Origin: Planctomycetota bacterium
Lineage (GTDB): Bacteria > Planctomycetota > J058
Direction of reading: 5' to 3'
Length of the DNA: 62,405 nt
Assembly (NCBI GenBank): GCA_019636275.1
Contig: JAHBXY010000037.1
Span: forward strand, 1 to 62,405
Shown here: one piece after another, positions 22,970 to 31,391 of the stretch
Layout of the letters: every line of letters begins with the position of its first letter
Numbering within the stretch: the first letter of the stretch is position 1
Notes under the pieces: model-generated
The model's database searches: none
Told to the model about the DNA's origin: nothing
Seen by the model: only the letters and a program-made list of their open reading frames with translations
Position numbers and translations under genes: made by a program

Positions 22970-25275
22970 CCGCCCTCGAGCCGCCCGCCTGGCGCCGCCC
23001 CCTGCCCGCCCGCGGCCGCGCCCTGGCCGTCGTCGCGGCCGTGGCCCTGCTGCTCGTCGCCTGCGCCGAGGAGCCGCCCGCCCTGACCCCGATCGGCGCC
23101 GACGCGCCGGACGCGCCGGTGATCCGGCGCGTCGAGCCGGCCCGCGGCAGCCCCGCCGGCGGCGAGCAGGTGGTCATCCACGGCGAGCGCCTCGACCGCG
23201 CCGGCGTCGTGTGGGTCGGTGACGCCCTCGTCCATGAGGTCACGGTCGAGGACGGCGGCGCGCGCCTCGTCTTCAAGACGCCCGTGACCCGCGCCGGCGC
23301 CCTCCTCGACGTGGCCGTCGGCAAGACCGACGACTGGGGCGAGGAGGTCGAGCTGCGCGTCGTGGCCCGCGGCGCCTTCGAGACGAGCGGCCTCCCCCGC
23401 TGGGCGATCGGCGCCATCGGCGCGCTGATCGGCGTCCTGGCCCTCCTCGGCGCGCCGCTGTTCGTGGTCATCGCCGCGATCACCTGCCTCGGCTGGTACC
23501 TCGAGGCCGAGCTGAAGAGCGACGTCGGCTTCTTCACCCGCCCGGGCGACGGCGCCGGCCTGGCGACCGACGTGTTCATCTCCTGGCTCAAGCCCATGGG
23601 CGACTCGCCCCTGTTCATCGCGATCCCGCTGTTCACCTTCGCGGGCGCGCTCATGAGCGAGTCGAAGACGCCCACGCGCCTGATCACGCTCTGCCGGGCG
23701 CTGCTCGGCTGGCTGCCGGGCGGCCTGGCCCTGGTCACGATCGTCACCTGCTCGTTCTTCACCGCCTTCACCGGCGGCTCGGGCGTGACGATCATCGCCC
23801 TCGGCGGGCTGCTCTTCCCCATCCTCCTCAAGGAGAAGTACCCGGAGCGGTTCACGCTCGGCCTCCTGACCACCTGCGGCAGCCTCGGCCTCCTCTTCCC
23901 GCCCTCGCTGCCGGTGATCGTCTACGGCCTCGTGGCCCGCGTCGACGTCGGCCGCCTGTTCCAGGCGGCGCTCCTCCCGGGCGTCGTGCTCTGCGGGATC
24001 CTCTTCGTCACCTCCTTCGTCCAGGCCGTGCGCTCGGGCGTCCCCCGCCACCCCTTCGACCTGCGCGCCGTCGGCCGGGCGATCGTCGGGGCCGGCTGGG
24101 AGCTGCCGCTGCCGATCATCGTGATCGGCGGCATCTACGGCGGGATCGTCACCGCCGCCGAGGCCTCGGCCGTGACGGCCTTCTACGTGATCTTCATCAC
24201 GGTCGTCGTCCACCGCGACGTCGCCCCGCGCGACCTCGTGGGCGTCGTGCGCCGGAGCGCCGTCCTCGTCGGCGCGATCCTGCTGATCATCGGTACGGCC
24301 CTGGGCTTCACCTCGTGGCTGACGACCGAGCAGGTGCCGCAGAAGATCCTGGCGCTCATGCAGAGCCGGATCGACGACAAGCTCACGTTCCTGCTCATGT
24401 TGAACGTGTTCCTGCTCATCGTCGGCTGCCTCATGGACGTGTTCAGCGCCACGCTCGTCGTCGTGCCGCTGATCGTCCCGGTGGCCCTCGAGTTCGGCGT
24501 GGACCCCTACCACCTGGCCGTGATCTTCCTCGTCAACCTGGAGATCGGCTACTCGACGCCGCCCGTGGGCATCAACCTGTTCATCGCCGCCCTGCGCTTC
24601 CGCCGCTCGGTGCTGTCGCTCTACGCGGCGTCGGTGCTGTTCATCCTCGTCCTCCTCGTGGCGCTCGTGCTGATCACCTACGTGCCCGCGCTGTCGCTGG
24701 GCGTCTTCGACCGCCTGCCCGCGATCGAGGTCGACGCCGGCGACGAGGTCACCCTCACCGAGGGCGGCGACCCGGTGCCCATCGCGGCGACCACGCGCCT
24801 CGGCGGCCTGGGCATCGAGGAGGCCCGCGCCCAGCACGAGGAGGCCCGCGCCGCCCTGCGCGCGCGCGAGGCGGCGACCGGCCTCGTGTGGGCCGACCTC
24901 GAGCAGGCCGTGCGCGAGGCCGACGCGCGCCTCACCCGCGCCCCCGGCCCCGACGAGCGCCGCGCCGCGAGCGAGGCCCTGCGGGCGGCCAAGGACGCCC
25001 AGGCGCCGCTCGCGACCGAGGCCGCCGCCGTCGAGCAGGCCCGCCGGCTCGTGCAGGAGCTCGACACGCTCGCCCGCACGGTCAAGTGGCGCTCCCGGCG
25101 CACGGGCCAGGAGGCCCAGGGCGCCGTCTTCGACGCCTCGCGCCTCGCCCCAGGCCAGCACATCGTCACGGCCACCGCCCGCGACGACCGCGGCCACGTG
25201 GCCCAGGTGACCTTCCGCGTCGAGGTCCTCCCCCGCCCGCCCGGCGAGGGCGGGGACGACGAGGGCGGCTGGTAG
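22966..25275 (+). CDS. dctM: TRAP transporter large permease (DctM) fused to an IPT/TIG domain and a C-terminal extracytoplasmic module
   Basis: 769 aa versus about 430 for ordinary DctM. Residues 1-33 resemble a lipoprotein signal (LAVVAAVALLLVAC, Cys33). Residues ~45-130 are an IPT/TIG Ig-like domain (PVIRRVEPARGSPAGGEQVVIHG..GVVWVGD..VVFKTP). Residues ~145-585 are the permease, with IALGGLLFPILLKEKYPERF, GLLTTCGSLGLLFPPSLPVI, EASAVTAFYVI and NLEIGYSTPPVGINLF as family landmarks. The final ~180 residues contain a coiled-coil stretch and an Ig/PKD-like end (QHIVTATARDDRGHVAQVTFRVEV). One continuous frame with uniform codon use makes an artefactual fusion unlikely. GGGGAGG precedes GTG 22966. 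It imports a solute with DctPQ, driven by an ion gradient. Confidence 0.9.
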   Translation: MTALEPPAWRRPLPARGRALAVVAAVALLLVACAEEPPALTPIGADAPDAPVIRRVEPARGSPAGGEQVVIHGERLDRAGVVWVGDALVHEVTVEDGGARLVFKTPVTRAGALLDVAVGKTDDWGEEVELRVVARGAFETSGLPRWAIGAIGALIGVLALLGAPLFVVIAAITCLGWYLEAELKSDVGFFTRPGDGAGLATDVFISWLKPMGDSPLFIAIPLFTFAGALMSESKTPTRLITLCRALLGWLPGGLALVTIVTCSFFTAFTGGSGVTIIALGGLLFPILLKEKYPERFTLGLLTTCGSLGLLFPPSLPVIVYGLVARVDVGRLFQAALLPGVVLCGILFVTSFVQAVRSGVPRHPFDLRAVGRAIVGAGWELPLPIIVIGGIYGGIVTAAEASAVTAFYVIFITVVVHRDVAPRDLVGVVRRSAVLVGAILLIIGTALGFTSWLTTEQVPQKILALMQSRIDDKLTFLLMLNVFLLIVGCLMDVFSATLVVVPLIVPVALEFGVDPYHLAVIFLVNLEIGYSTPPVGINLFIAALRFRRSVLSLYAASVLFILVLLVALVLITYVPALSLGVFDRLPAIEVDAGDEVTLTEGGDPVPIAATTRLGGLGIEEARAQHEEARAALRAREAATGLVWADLEQAVREADARLTRAPGPDERRAASEALRAAKDAQAPLATEAAAVEQARRLVQELDTLARTVKWRSRRTGQEAQGAVFDASRLAPGQHIVTATARDDRGHVAQVTFRVEVLPRPPGEGGDDEGGW

Positions 25276-25290
25276 CGGAGCTCTGGAGGA

Positions 25291-25468
25291 TCACAACAGA
25301 GGAGCAGAGGGAACAGAGAGTGGGCCGGATCTCCTTCGAGGCAAGCGAGGCTTCTTCTCTGGTGCCCACTGTGTGCCTCCCCTGGTGGACCGCCTTCAAC
25401 TCGTCACGTGAAGGGGTCGTCAGGCCGGTGACGCCTCGAGCTCTGCTTCCTCTGCTCCTCTGTTGTGA
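25291..25468. repeat. Family A paired inverted repeat element 1
   Basis: Left repeat 25291-25320 (core CACAACAGAGGAGCAGAGG) and right repeat 25441-25468 are inverted copies, bracketing ~120 bp without a credible ORF. The element fills the 231-bp gap between the convergent stops of dctM (25275) and the giant kinase (25507), starting 16 bp after the dctM stop. Confidence 0.85.
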
Positions 25469-25506
25469 GTGAGTACGGCTCTCCTCTGCGAGGACAGACG
25501 GAGCGC

Positions 25507-28500
25507 CTACCGCTCTACCGCGAAGAGCCGCAGCCCGATCGTCGGCGAGGCCTCGTTGCCGGGCGCGACCAGGTGCACCGCGGAGGCGCCCGTCTGGTCG
25601 AGGGCGGAGGCGATCGAGCCGCCCTTGACGACCAGCTTGCCGTCGCGGCGCGTCGAGGTCAGCTCCTGCACGTTGCCCACCACGTCGTGCAGGTCCCAGT
25701 CGTTCTTGTCCCGCTGGAAGCTGCGCACGCGGGCCAGCCGCCCGCGCACGGCGGCGTAGCCCTCGTCGGCGCGCCACGCCTCGAACGTCGCGCCCCACGG
25801 GTACTCGGCGCCGCTCGCCCCGCGCGCCGCTCGCTCCCACTCGCCCTCGGTCGGCAGGCGGAACTCGACCCGCCGCGGCTTGCCGTCGGGGCGCCGCGAG
25901 CGCCAGCGGCAGTACTCCACGGCGTCCTCGAGCGAGATCGAGCGCACGGGCTCGTCGGTCGGGCCAGGGAAGCCGCGCGGGCGGGCGCGGCCGGTCGCGC
26001 GCACGAACTCGTCCCACTCGACGCAGGTGACCTCGGCGTCGCCGGCGTAGTAGACCGCCGGCAGGGCATGCACCGCGCCGGCGGGCGACGTCCAGGCGCC
26101 GCCCGGGATCGTGATCATGCGCGGCCCGAGGTCGGCCCACACCGCGACGCGCGCGGTCCAGTGCCGCAGGCGCTCGTCGATCCAGGCCCGCTCGGCGGCC
26201 GGGCAGTCGCCGCCCACGTAGACCGGGTGCTCCACGAGCTGCTGGACGCGCTGCAGCCGCCCCTGCGCGAGCGCCTGGGTCTCGCGCTCGTCGGGCAGCT
26301 CGCGCACGCGCTCGACCATGCGCAGGAAGCGCCCGACCCGCTCGTCCGTCGGCGGCCGCTCGGGCGGCCGCTGCGCCCGCGCCAGCGCCTGCTCCGCCCG
26401 GGCCAGCCCGTCGCCGAGCCGCCGGTGGAGCGCGCTCGCCAGCGGCTCGTCCTGCGCGAGCGCGGTGAGCCGCCCCCGCAGCTCGTCGAGGCGCGTCATC
26501 ACCGCCTGGACCCTGGCCGGCGTCGGCGGCGCGGCGCCCTCCGGCGGCTCGGTCACGGCGCGGAGCTGCTCCTCGGCCGAGCGCAGCGCCGGCGCGAGCG
26601 GCGTCAGCGCCTGGAGCGCCTGCGCCCGCGCCCGCACCGGCGCCTCGTCCGAGAACCGCCGGGCCGGCTCTCGCGCGCTCGAGCGCCGTCGCCGCGTCGA
26701 CGTCCAGCGCCAGGGCGCCTCGAGCGCCGCCGCCAGCGCCTCGTCGCGCGCCGCGACGAGGGCCTTCCGCTCGGCCGCCGCGGCCTCGGCCGCCGCCCGG
26801 TCGCCGGCCTCGCGCACCAGCGCCTCGAACTCGCGCCGCAGCTCGCCCTGCTGCTGGCGGTCGGGGTGCTCGCGGATCGCCGCCTCGAGGAGCTCCCGCG
26901 CGCGCGGCAGGTCGCCCGCGGCGCGGGCCGCTCGCGCGTCCGCCGCGCCCCGCGCGGCCCCGAGCGTCCGGCGCGCGACCTCCACGTCGGTGTGACCGCT
27001 CGGCAGGAGGCGCTCGGCCTCCGCGAGGTGCCCGGCCGCCTCCTCGAGGCGGCCGGCGCGCAGGGCCTGCTCGAAGGTGCCCAGGACCGCGCGCCCGGGC
27101 GCCAGCGGGTCCTTGGGGGGGTCCTTCGGGGGGTCGGTCGGCGGCGCCTCGGTCGTGGGCCGCGGCGGCCGCCCCTGCGCGGCGACCTCGGTCCGGAGCT
27201 GGTCGAGGCGCGCGCGCACCGCCGCGTCGTCCTTGCGCCCGAGCGCCGCCTCGTAGGCGCCGACCGCCGCCGCGGCGTCGGCCTGGGCCTGCCCCTGGCG
27301 CCAGCGCGCGGCCAGGTCGTCGGCGCGCTGCACGAGGCCCGACCACTCGGCGCCGCGCGCGCGCGCCAGGAGGTCGGCCGCGCCCCGGTCGTCGGGGCGC
27401 TCCCGGACGACGGGCTCGAGCAGCGCCGCCGCCGCCGCCGCGTCGCCGCGGTCGAGGAGCCCCGCCGCCTCCTTCAGGGCCGGGTGCTCGCCGTCGCCGC
27501 CGCCGAGGAGCAGCGCCAGCGTCGTCGTCACCGAGGCCACGAGCGCCAGCGCGAGCCCCAGGCCCAGGACGACCAGCGGCGCCCGCGAGCCCGCTCGTGC
27601 CGGCGTGGCTGCCGGCGGCGGCATCGGCGCCGCCGGCGTGATCGCCGGCAGGGCCACGGTCGGCTGCGGCGCCAGGGGCGCCGGCGGCTCTTGCGCCAGC
27701 GGCGCGGGCACCTCGACGGTGAGGCCGACGGCCGGCGCGCGGGCCTCTTCGGCTCGACCGGGGGCTCGACCGGGCGCCCGGCCGGCAGGCGCGCCGTCGA
27801 GGGCCGCCAGGACCTCCTCCGCCGACTGGTAGCGGGCGTCCGGCCGCTTCTCGAGCAGGCGCAAGGTCACGTCCTCGAGCACCGGCGGCAGCCCCGGGCG
27901 CAACGACGACGGGGCGGGCGGGGCCTCGACGATGTGCTTGCCGAGGAAGCCCATGGGCGTGTTGCTCTTGAACGGCAGCTCGCCCGTGAGCATCTCGAAC
28001 AGGATCACGCCGAGCGAGTAGAGGTCCGACCGGCCGTCGACCGCCTCGCCCGAGCACTGCTCGGGGCTCATGTACTGCGGCGTCCCGGTGACCACGCCCT
28101 CCTGCGTCTTGTAGAGCCCGCCCATGCCGCTCTCGCTCGAGCCGTCGCTCGACTCGAGGGCGATCTTGGCGATCCCGAAGTCCATCACCTTGACGACGTC
28201 CTCGCCGTCCTTGCCGGTGACGAGCATGATGTTTCCGGACTTCAGGTCGCGGTGGACGATCCCCTTCTTGTGCGCCTCGCCCACCGCCCCGAGCGTCTGG
28301 CGCATGAGGCGCGCGACGCGCTCGACCGGCAGGGCGCCGTCGGCCTTGAGCACGTCCTCGAGCGTCTGCCCGGCGACGAACTCCATGGCCATGTAGAACA
28401 GCCCGCCCTCGGCCTCGCCCGCGTCGTAGATCTGGATGACGTGCTTGTGCTGGAACTTCGACGCCGCGCGGATCTCGCGCCGGAAGCGCTCGAGCGACGG

Positions 28501-29367
28501 CTTGGAGGAGATCAGGCCCGGGTTGAGGACCTTGAGGGCGACGATCTTCTCCATGAGGCAGTGCTCGGCCTTGTAGACCGTGCCCATGCCGCCCTCGCCC
28601 ACCTTCTCGAGCACGCGATAGCGCGAGGCGATCGTCCGCCCGACGAGCGCGTCCTTGGCCCCGTTCTGGGCCGGCGCGGGCGCCGGGCGCGGCGCCGCCG
28701 AGGCCGGGCCCGGGCGCGCGTAGGACGGCGCGTCGACGACCATCGTGCGCGCACCGACCGGCGCGGCCATCTCGATCGTGCGCTCCACCTCGGGCGTCGC
28801 GGCCGGCGGCGGCGAGGCCTCGAGGAGCCCGCGCGGCCCGAGCGCCCGCCGGAACGTCGACCCGTCGAGGTCGCCCGCCGCCCGCAGCTTGGCGAGGTCC
28901 TCGACCTGCCGGCCCAGGTCGTCCGAGTCGCCCACGTCGGCCGCCGTCAGGCCGGCCTCCTCGATCTTCGCCGTCTCGTCGGCGAGCCGCTGGAGCTGCT
29001 CCTCGACGACCTCCTCGCTCTGCTCGGGCGTGAGCAGCCGCCGCTCGATCAGGAGCTGCCCGATGCGCACCCGGTGCTGCGCCTGCTCCTGCCGGGCGAA
29101 GCACTCGCGGAGGACCGCCAGGTCGACCCAGCGCCGCTCGAGCACGATCCGGGCGTAGATCTTCTCGGCGCGCATGAACTGCGTCAGCGCCTGCGCCCGC
29201 TGCACGCGCTGCGCCTGCTCACGCGTGAGGACGCCCCGCTGCACGAGGACGTCGGCGAGCGTGGCCCGGCCGCCGGCGGCGGCCAGGGCCTGCGTCACCT
29301 GCGCGGGCGTGACCAGGCGGTTGCCGAGCGCGATCCGCCCGAAAAGGATGTCCGAGTACGAGGCCAT
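25507..29367 (-). CDS. MshEN-repeat / Ser-Thr protein kinase / FGE-sulfatase-like domain protein
   Basis: 1286 aa. Residues 1-160 contain about four helical units of the MshEN/GspE-N type (VLVQRGVLTREQAQRV..Q, RIGQLLIERRLLTPEQSEEVVEEQ). Kinase domain ~255-520: GEGGMGTVYKAEH, Lys ~278 (VALKVL), HRDLKSGN ~372, MDFGIAK, GTPQYMSPEQ. One membrane span follows (~595-620, VVLGLGLALALVASVTTTLALLL). A long helical region comes next, and residues ~1084-1286 form a formylglycine-generating-enzyme/SUMF1 fold (MITIPGGAW, CVEWDEFV, EFRLPTEGEWERAARG, DVVGNVQEL, KGGSI). Here Ser-Ala occurs where active FGEs have their RGGSW and Cys pair, so a binding role is likelier than catalysis. Between 26,671 and 26,716 the frame seems locally shifted. 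Divergent to an FHA-GAF-PP2C phosphatase. Confidence 0.9.
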   Translation of the reverse strand: MASYSDILFGRIALGNRLVTPAQVTQALAAAGGRATLADVLVQRGVLTREQAQRVQRAQALTQFMRAEKIYARIVLERRWVDLAVLRECFARQEQAQHRVRIGQLLIERRLLTPEQSEEVVEEQLQRLADETAKIEEAGLTAADVGDSDDLGRQVEDLAKLRAAGDLDGSTFRRALGPRGLLEASPPPAATPEVERTIEMAAPVGARTMVVDAPSYARPGPASAAPRPAPAPAQNGAKDALVGRTIASRYRVLEKVGEGGMGTVYKAEHCLMEKIVALKVLNPGLISSKPSLERFRREIRAASKFQHKHVIQIYDAGEAEGGLFYMAMEFVAGQTLEDVLKADGALPVERVARLMRQTLGAVGEAHKKGIVHRDLKSGNIMLVTGKDGEDVVKVMDFGIAKIALESSDGSSESGMGGLYKTQEGVVTGTPQYMSPEQCSGEAVDGRSDLYSLGVILFEMLTGELPFKSNTPMGFLGKHIVEAPPAPSSLRPGLPPVLEDVTLRLLEKRPDARYQSAEEVLAALDGAPAGRAPGRAPGRAEEARAPAVGLTVEVPAPLAQEPPAPLAPQPTVALPAITPAAPMPPPAATPARAGSRAPLVVLGLGLALALVASVTTTLALLLGGGDGEHPALKEAAGLLDRGDAAAAAALLEPVVRERPDDRGAADLLARARGAEWSGLVQRADDLAARWRQGQAQADAAAAVGAYEAALGRKDDAAVRARLDQLRTEVAAQGRPPRPTTEAPPTDPPKDPPKDPLAPGRAVLGTFEQALRAGRLEEAAGHLAEAERLLPSGHTDVEVARRTLGAARGAADARAARAAGDLPRARELLEAAIREHPDRQQQGELRREFEALVREAGDRAAAEAAAAERKALVAARDEALAAALEAPWRWTSTRRRRSSAREPARRFSDEAPVRARAQALQALTPLAPALRSAEEQLRAVTEPPEGAAPPTPARVQAVMTRLDELRGRLTALAQDEPLASALHRRLGDGLARAEQALARAQRPPERPPTDERVGRFLRMVERVRELPDERETQALAQGRLQRVQQLVEHPVYVGGDCPAAERAWIDERLRHWTARVAVWADLGPRMITIPGGAWTSPAGAVHALPAVYYAGDAEVTCVEWDEFVRATGRARPRGFPGPTDEPVRSISLEDAVEYCRWRSRRPDGKPRRVEFRLPTEGEWERAARGASGAEYPWGATFEAWRADEGYAAVRGRLARVRSFQRDKNDWDLHDVVGNVQELTSTRRDGKLVVKGGSIASALDQTGASAVHLVAPGNEASPTIGLRLFAVER

Positions 29368-29511
29368 CCCCACCCACCCGTCACGGCGGCGCCAGACGAA
29401 CGCATCTCTTTTAACCGCAAGGTGATCGCCCGATCATAGCCCTGGCGCAGGCCGCCCGCAACGAAGCGCTCGGGCGACGTTCGGTCGCCCCTCTCACGCA
29501 AGCTCTTGTCC

Positions 29512-29539
29512 TTGCGCTGCTTGCCCAGAGGGTTAACAT
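29512..29539 (+). promoter_or_regulatory. Possible sigma70-like promoter of the FHA-GAF-PP2C gene
   Basis: TTGCGC (29512-29517), 16-bp spacer, TAACAT (29534-29539), in the 212-bp gap between divergent genes. An in-frame ATG at 29538 overlaps this -10 element, which favours translation from ATG 29580 instead. Confidence 0.45.
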
Positions 29540-29579
29540 GGGGGCCCTGTCCTCGTGCGTCGAGGAGCCACGCCGTCCG

Positions 29580-31391
29580 ATGCCCCGGCTGATCATGATC
29601 GAGGGTCCCCGCAGCGGGGACAGCTTCCAGCTCGCGGCGGAGAGCTTCATCGGCTTTCACAACGGGCACATCGCGCTCCTCCCGCGCCAGGACCGCAACG
29701 CCTGCTGCTACATCCGCGGCACGTCGCCCGAGCGCTTCGAGCTGCGCAACATGGGCCCGCCGGAGCGCATCCTCGTCAACGGCGAGGGTGTGCGGCAGGC
29801 GCTCCTGCACCACGGCGACCTGATCTCGATCGCCGACTCGCTCATGATCTTCGACTCGGACGGCTCGCAGAACGAGTCGTCGGGGATCACCGGCCTGGCC
29901 CAGCTCAACCCGGCGGCCCACGGGCCGCCGGGCGGCGCCGACCCGCGGTTCGGCGCGATCCAGCCCGGCGAGGCGTCCGACATGATGCTCGGCACCGTCT
30001 CGATCCGGCGCGAGGACCTGCAGCGCGAGAACATCAACTTCCGCCAGAAGCACTACGCCGACCACGCGCAGGTGCTGAGCGAGATCAAGGACGACCGGCG
30101 GGTCAAGACGCTCTTCCAGGTGATCGCCAAGATCTCGACGATCCTCGACCTGCAGACGCTGCTCAACGAGCTGCTGTCGATGATCTTCGAGGTCCTGCCG
30201 GCCGACCGCGGCTCGATCCTCCTCTACGACGAGGGCAACCGCCGCCTGCGCACCGTGGGCTCGCGCTCGCGCCGCCCCGGCAACGCCAAGGTCAAGATCT
30301 CCAAGACGATCGTGAAGGAGGTGCTGCGCACCAAGGACTCGCTGCTCACGGCCGACGCGCAGCGCGACCAGCGCCTCGACATGGCCATGTCGATCGTCGA
30401 CGAGAACATCCGCAGCGCCCTGTGCGTGCCGCTCGTCCGGCAGGAGCACATCCTCGGGATCATCTTCCTCGACACGTTCGAGGCCGGCCGTCAGTTCAAC
30501 AAGGACGACTGCGAGCTGCTCACGGCGATCGCCATGCAGGCCGCCATGGCCATCGAGAACGCCCGGCTCATCAAGGAGATGGGCGACCGCGAGCGCATCC
30601 GCCACGAGCTCGACCTCGCGTCGATGATCCAGAAGCAGCTCCTGCCGAAGAAGCTCCCCAGGAGCCAGTTCATCGAGGTCTACGGGAAGATGATCCCCGC
30701 CAAGGAAATGAGCGGGGACTACTTCGACTTCATGGACCACGACGGCCAGGGCAACTTCCACATCTGCATCGGCGACGTCAGCGGCAAGGGGCTGCCGGCC
30801 GGCCTGGTCATGATCATGGCCCGCTCCTACTTCCGCCCGCTGACCAAGGCCACGGAGTCGCCGCGGGCGATCCTGGCCGAGGCCAACCGGCTCCTGCACG
30901 CCGACACGCGCCGCGACGTGTTCATGAGCGCGCTGCTCCTCTACTGGAGCGACGAGCTGGGCAAGTTCATCTGGAGCGGCGCCGGCCACGAGCACCTGAT
31001 CGTCTACCGGGCGCGCACGCGCCGCGCCGAGGCGATCAAGGCCGGCGGCTGCGTGCTGGCCGCCGTGCGCGACGCCGACGCGATCTTCCAGGAGCACGAG
31101 CTGGTCCTCGAGCCGGGCGACTCGCTCGTCCTCTACACCGACGGCGTCACCGAGGCGAAGAACCCGGCCGGCGAGTTCTTCGCCCAGGACAGCCTGGACC
31201 CGGTCAAGCGCCTGGTCGAGCTCTACGGCCACCTCTCGGCCAAGGACCTGCTCGAGGCGATCCTCTGGGAGCTCAAGCAGTTCATCAACGGCGCCGAGCA
31301 GGCCGACGACATCACCGTCGTCACGGTCAAGCGCCCCGCCGCGCCGGGCCTCGCGCCCCCGCCGCCGACCCCGCTCGGGGGGCCGCTGTGA
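29580..31391 (+). CDS. FHA-GAF-PP2C/SpoIIE serine phosphatase
   Basis: 603 aa. An N-terminal FHA-like domain (MPRLIMIEGPRSGDSFQL..NGEGVRQALLHHGDLISIAD, 1-105) binds phosphothreonine peptides. A GAF domain (~175-330, DLQTLLNELLSMIFEVLPADRGSI, SALCVPLVRQEHILGIIFLD) senses a small ligand. The SpoIIE-type PP2C domain (~345-590) has the metal motifs GDYFDF, GDVSGKG and YTDGVTEAKN with the final DDITVVTVK. Such phosphatases dephosphorylate anti-sigma antagonists or kinase substrates. The start 29580 was chosen because FHA begins there and a promoter -10 overlaps the earlier ATG. The phosphothreonine-binding FHA and the divergent giant Ser/Thr kinase make a kinase-phosphatase pair plausible. Its stop overlaps the dihydrouridine synthase GTG. 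Confidence 0.92.
   Translation: MPRLIMIEGPRSGDSFQLAAESFIGFHNGHIALLPRQDRNACCYIRGTSPERFELRNMGPPERILVNGEGVRQALLHHGDLISIADSLMIFDSDGSQNESSGITGLAQLNPAAHGPPGGADPRFGAIQPGEASDMMLGTVSIRREDLQRENINFRQKHYADHAQVLSEIKDDRRVKTLFQVIAKISTILDLQTLLNELLSMIFEVLPADRGSILLYDEGNRRLRTVGSRSRRPGNAKVKISKTIVKEVLRTKDSLLTADAQRDQRLDMAMSIVDENIRSALCVPLVRQEHILGIIFLDTFEAGRQFNKDDCELLTAIAMQAAMAIENARLIKEMGDRERIRHELDLASMIQKQLLPKKLPRSQFIEVYGKMIPAKEMSGDYFDFMDHDGQGNFHICIGDVSGKGLPAGLVMIMARSYFRPLTKATESPRAILAEANRLLHADTRRDVFMSALLLYWSDELGKFIWSGAGHEHLIVYRARTRRAEAIKAGGCVLAAVRDADAIFQEHELVLEPGDSLVLYTDGVTEAKNPAGEFFAQDSLDPVKRLVELYGHLSAKDLLEAILWELKQFINGAEQADDITVVTVKRPAAPGLAPPPPTPLGGPL

Noticed and set aside
22966..23390. The IPT part of DctM as a separate lipoprotein gene
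   Set aside because: No stop codon or new start separates it from the permease; the frame and codon pattern are continuous.
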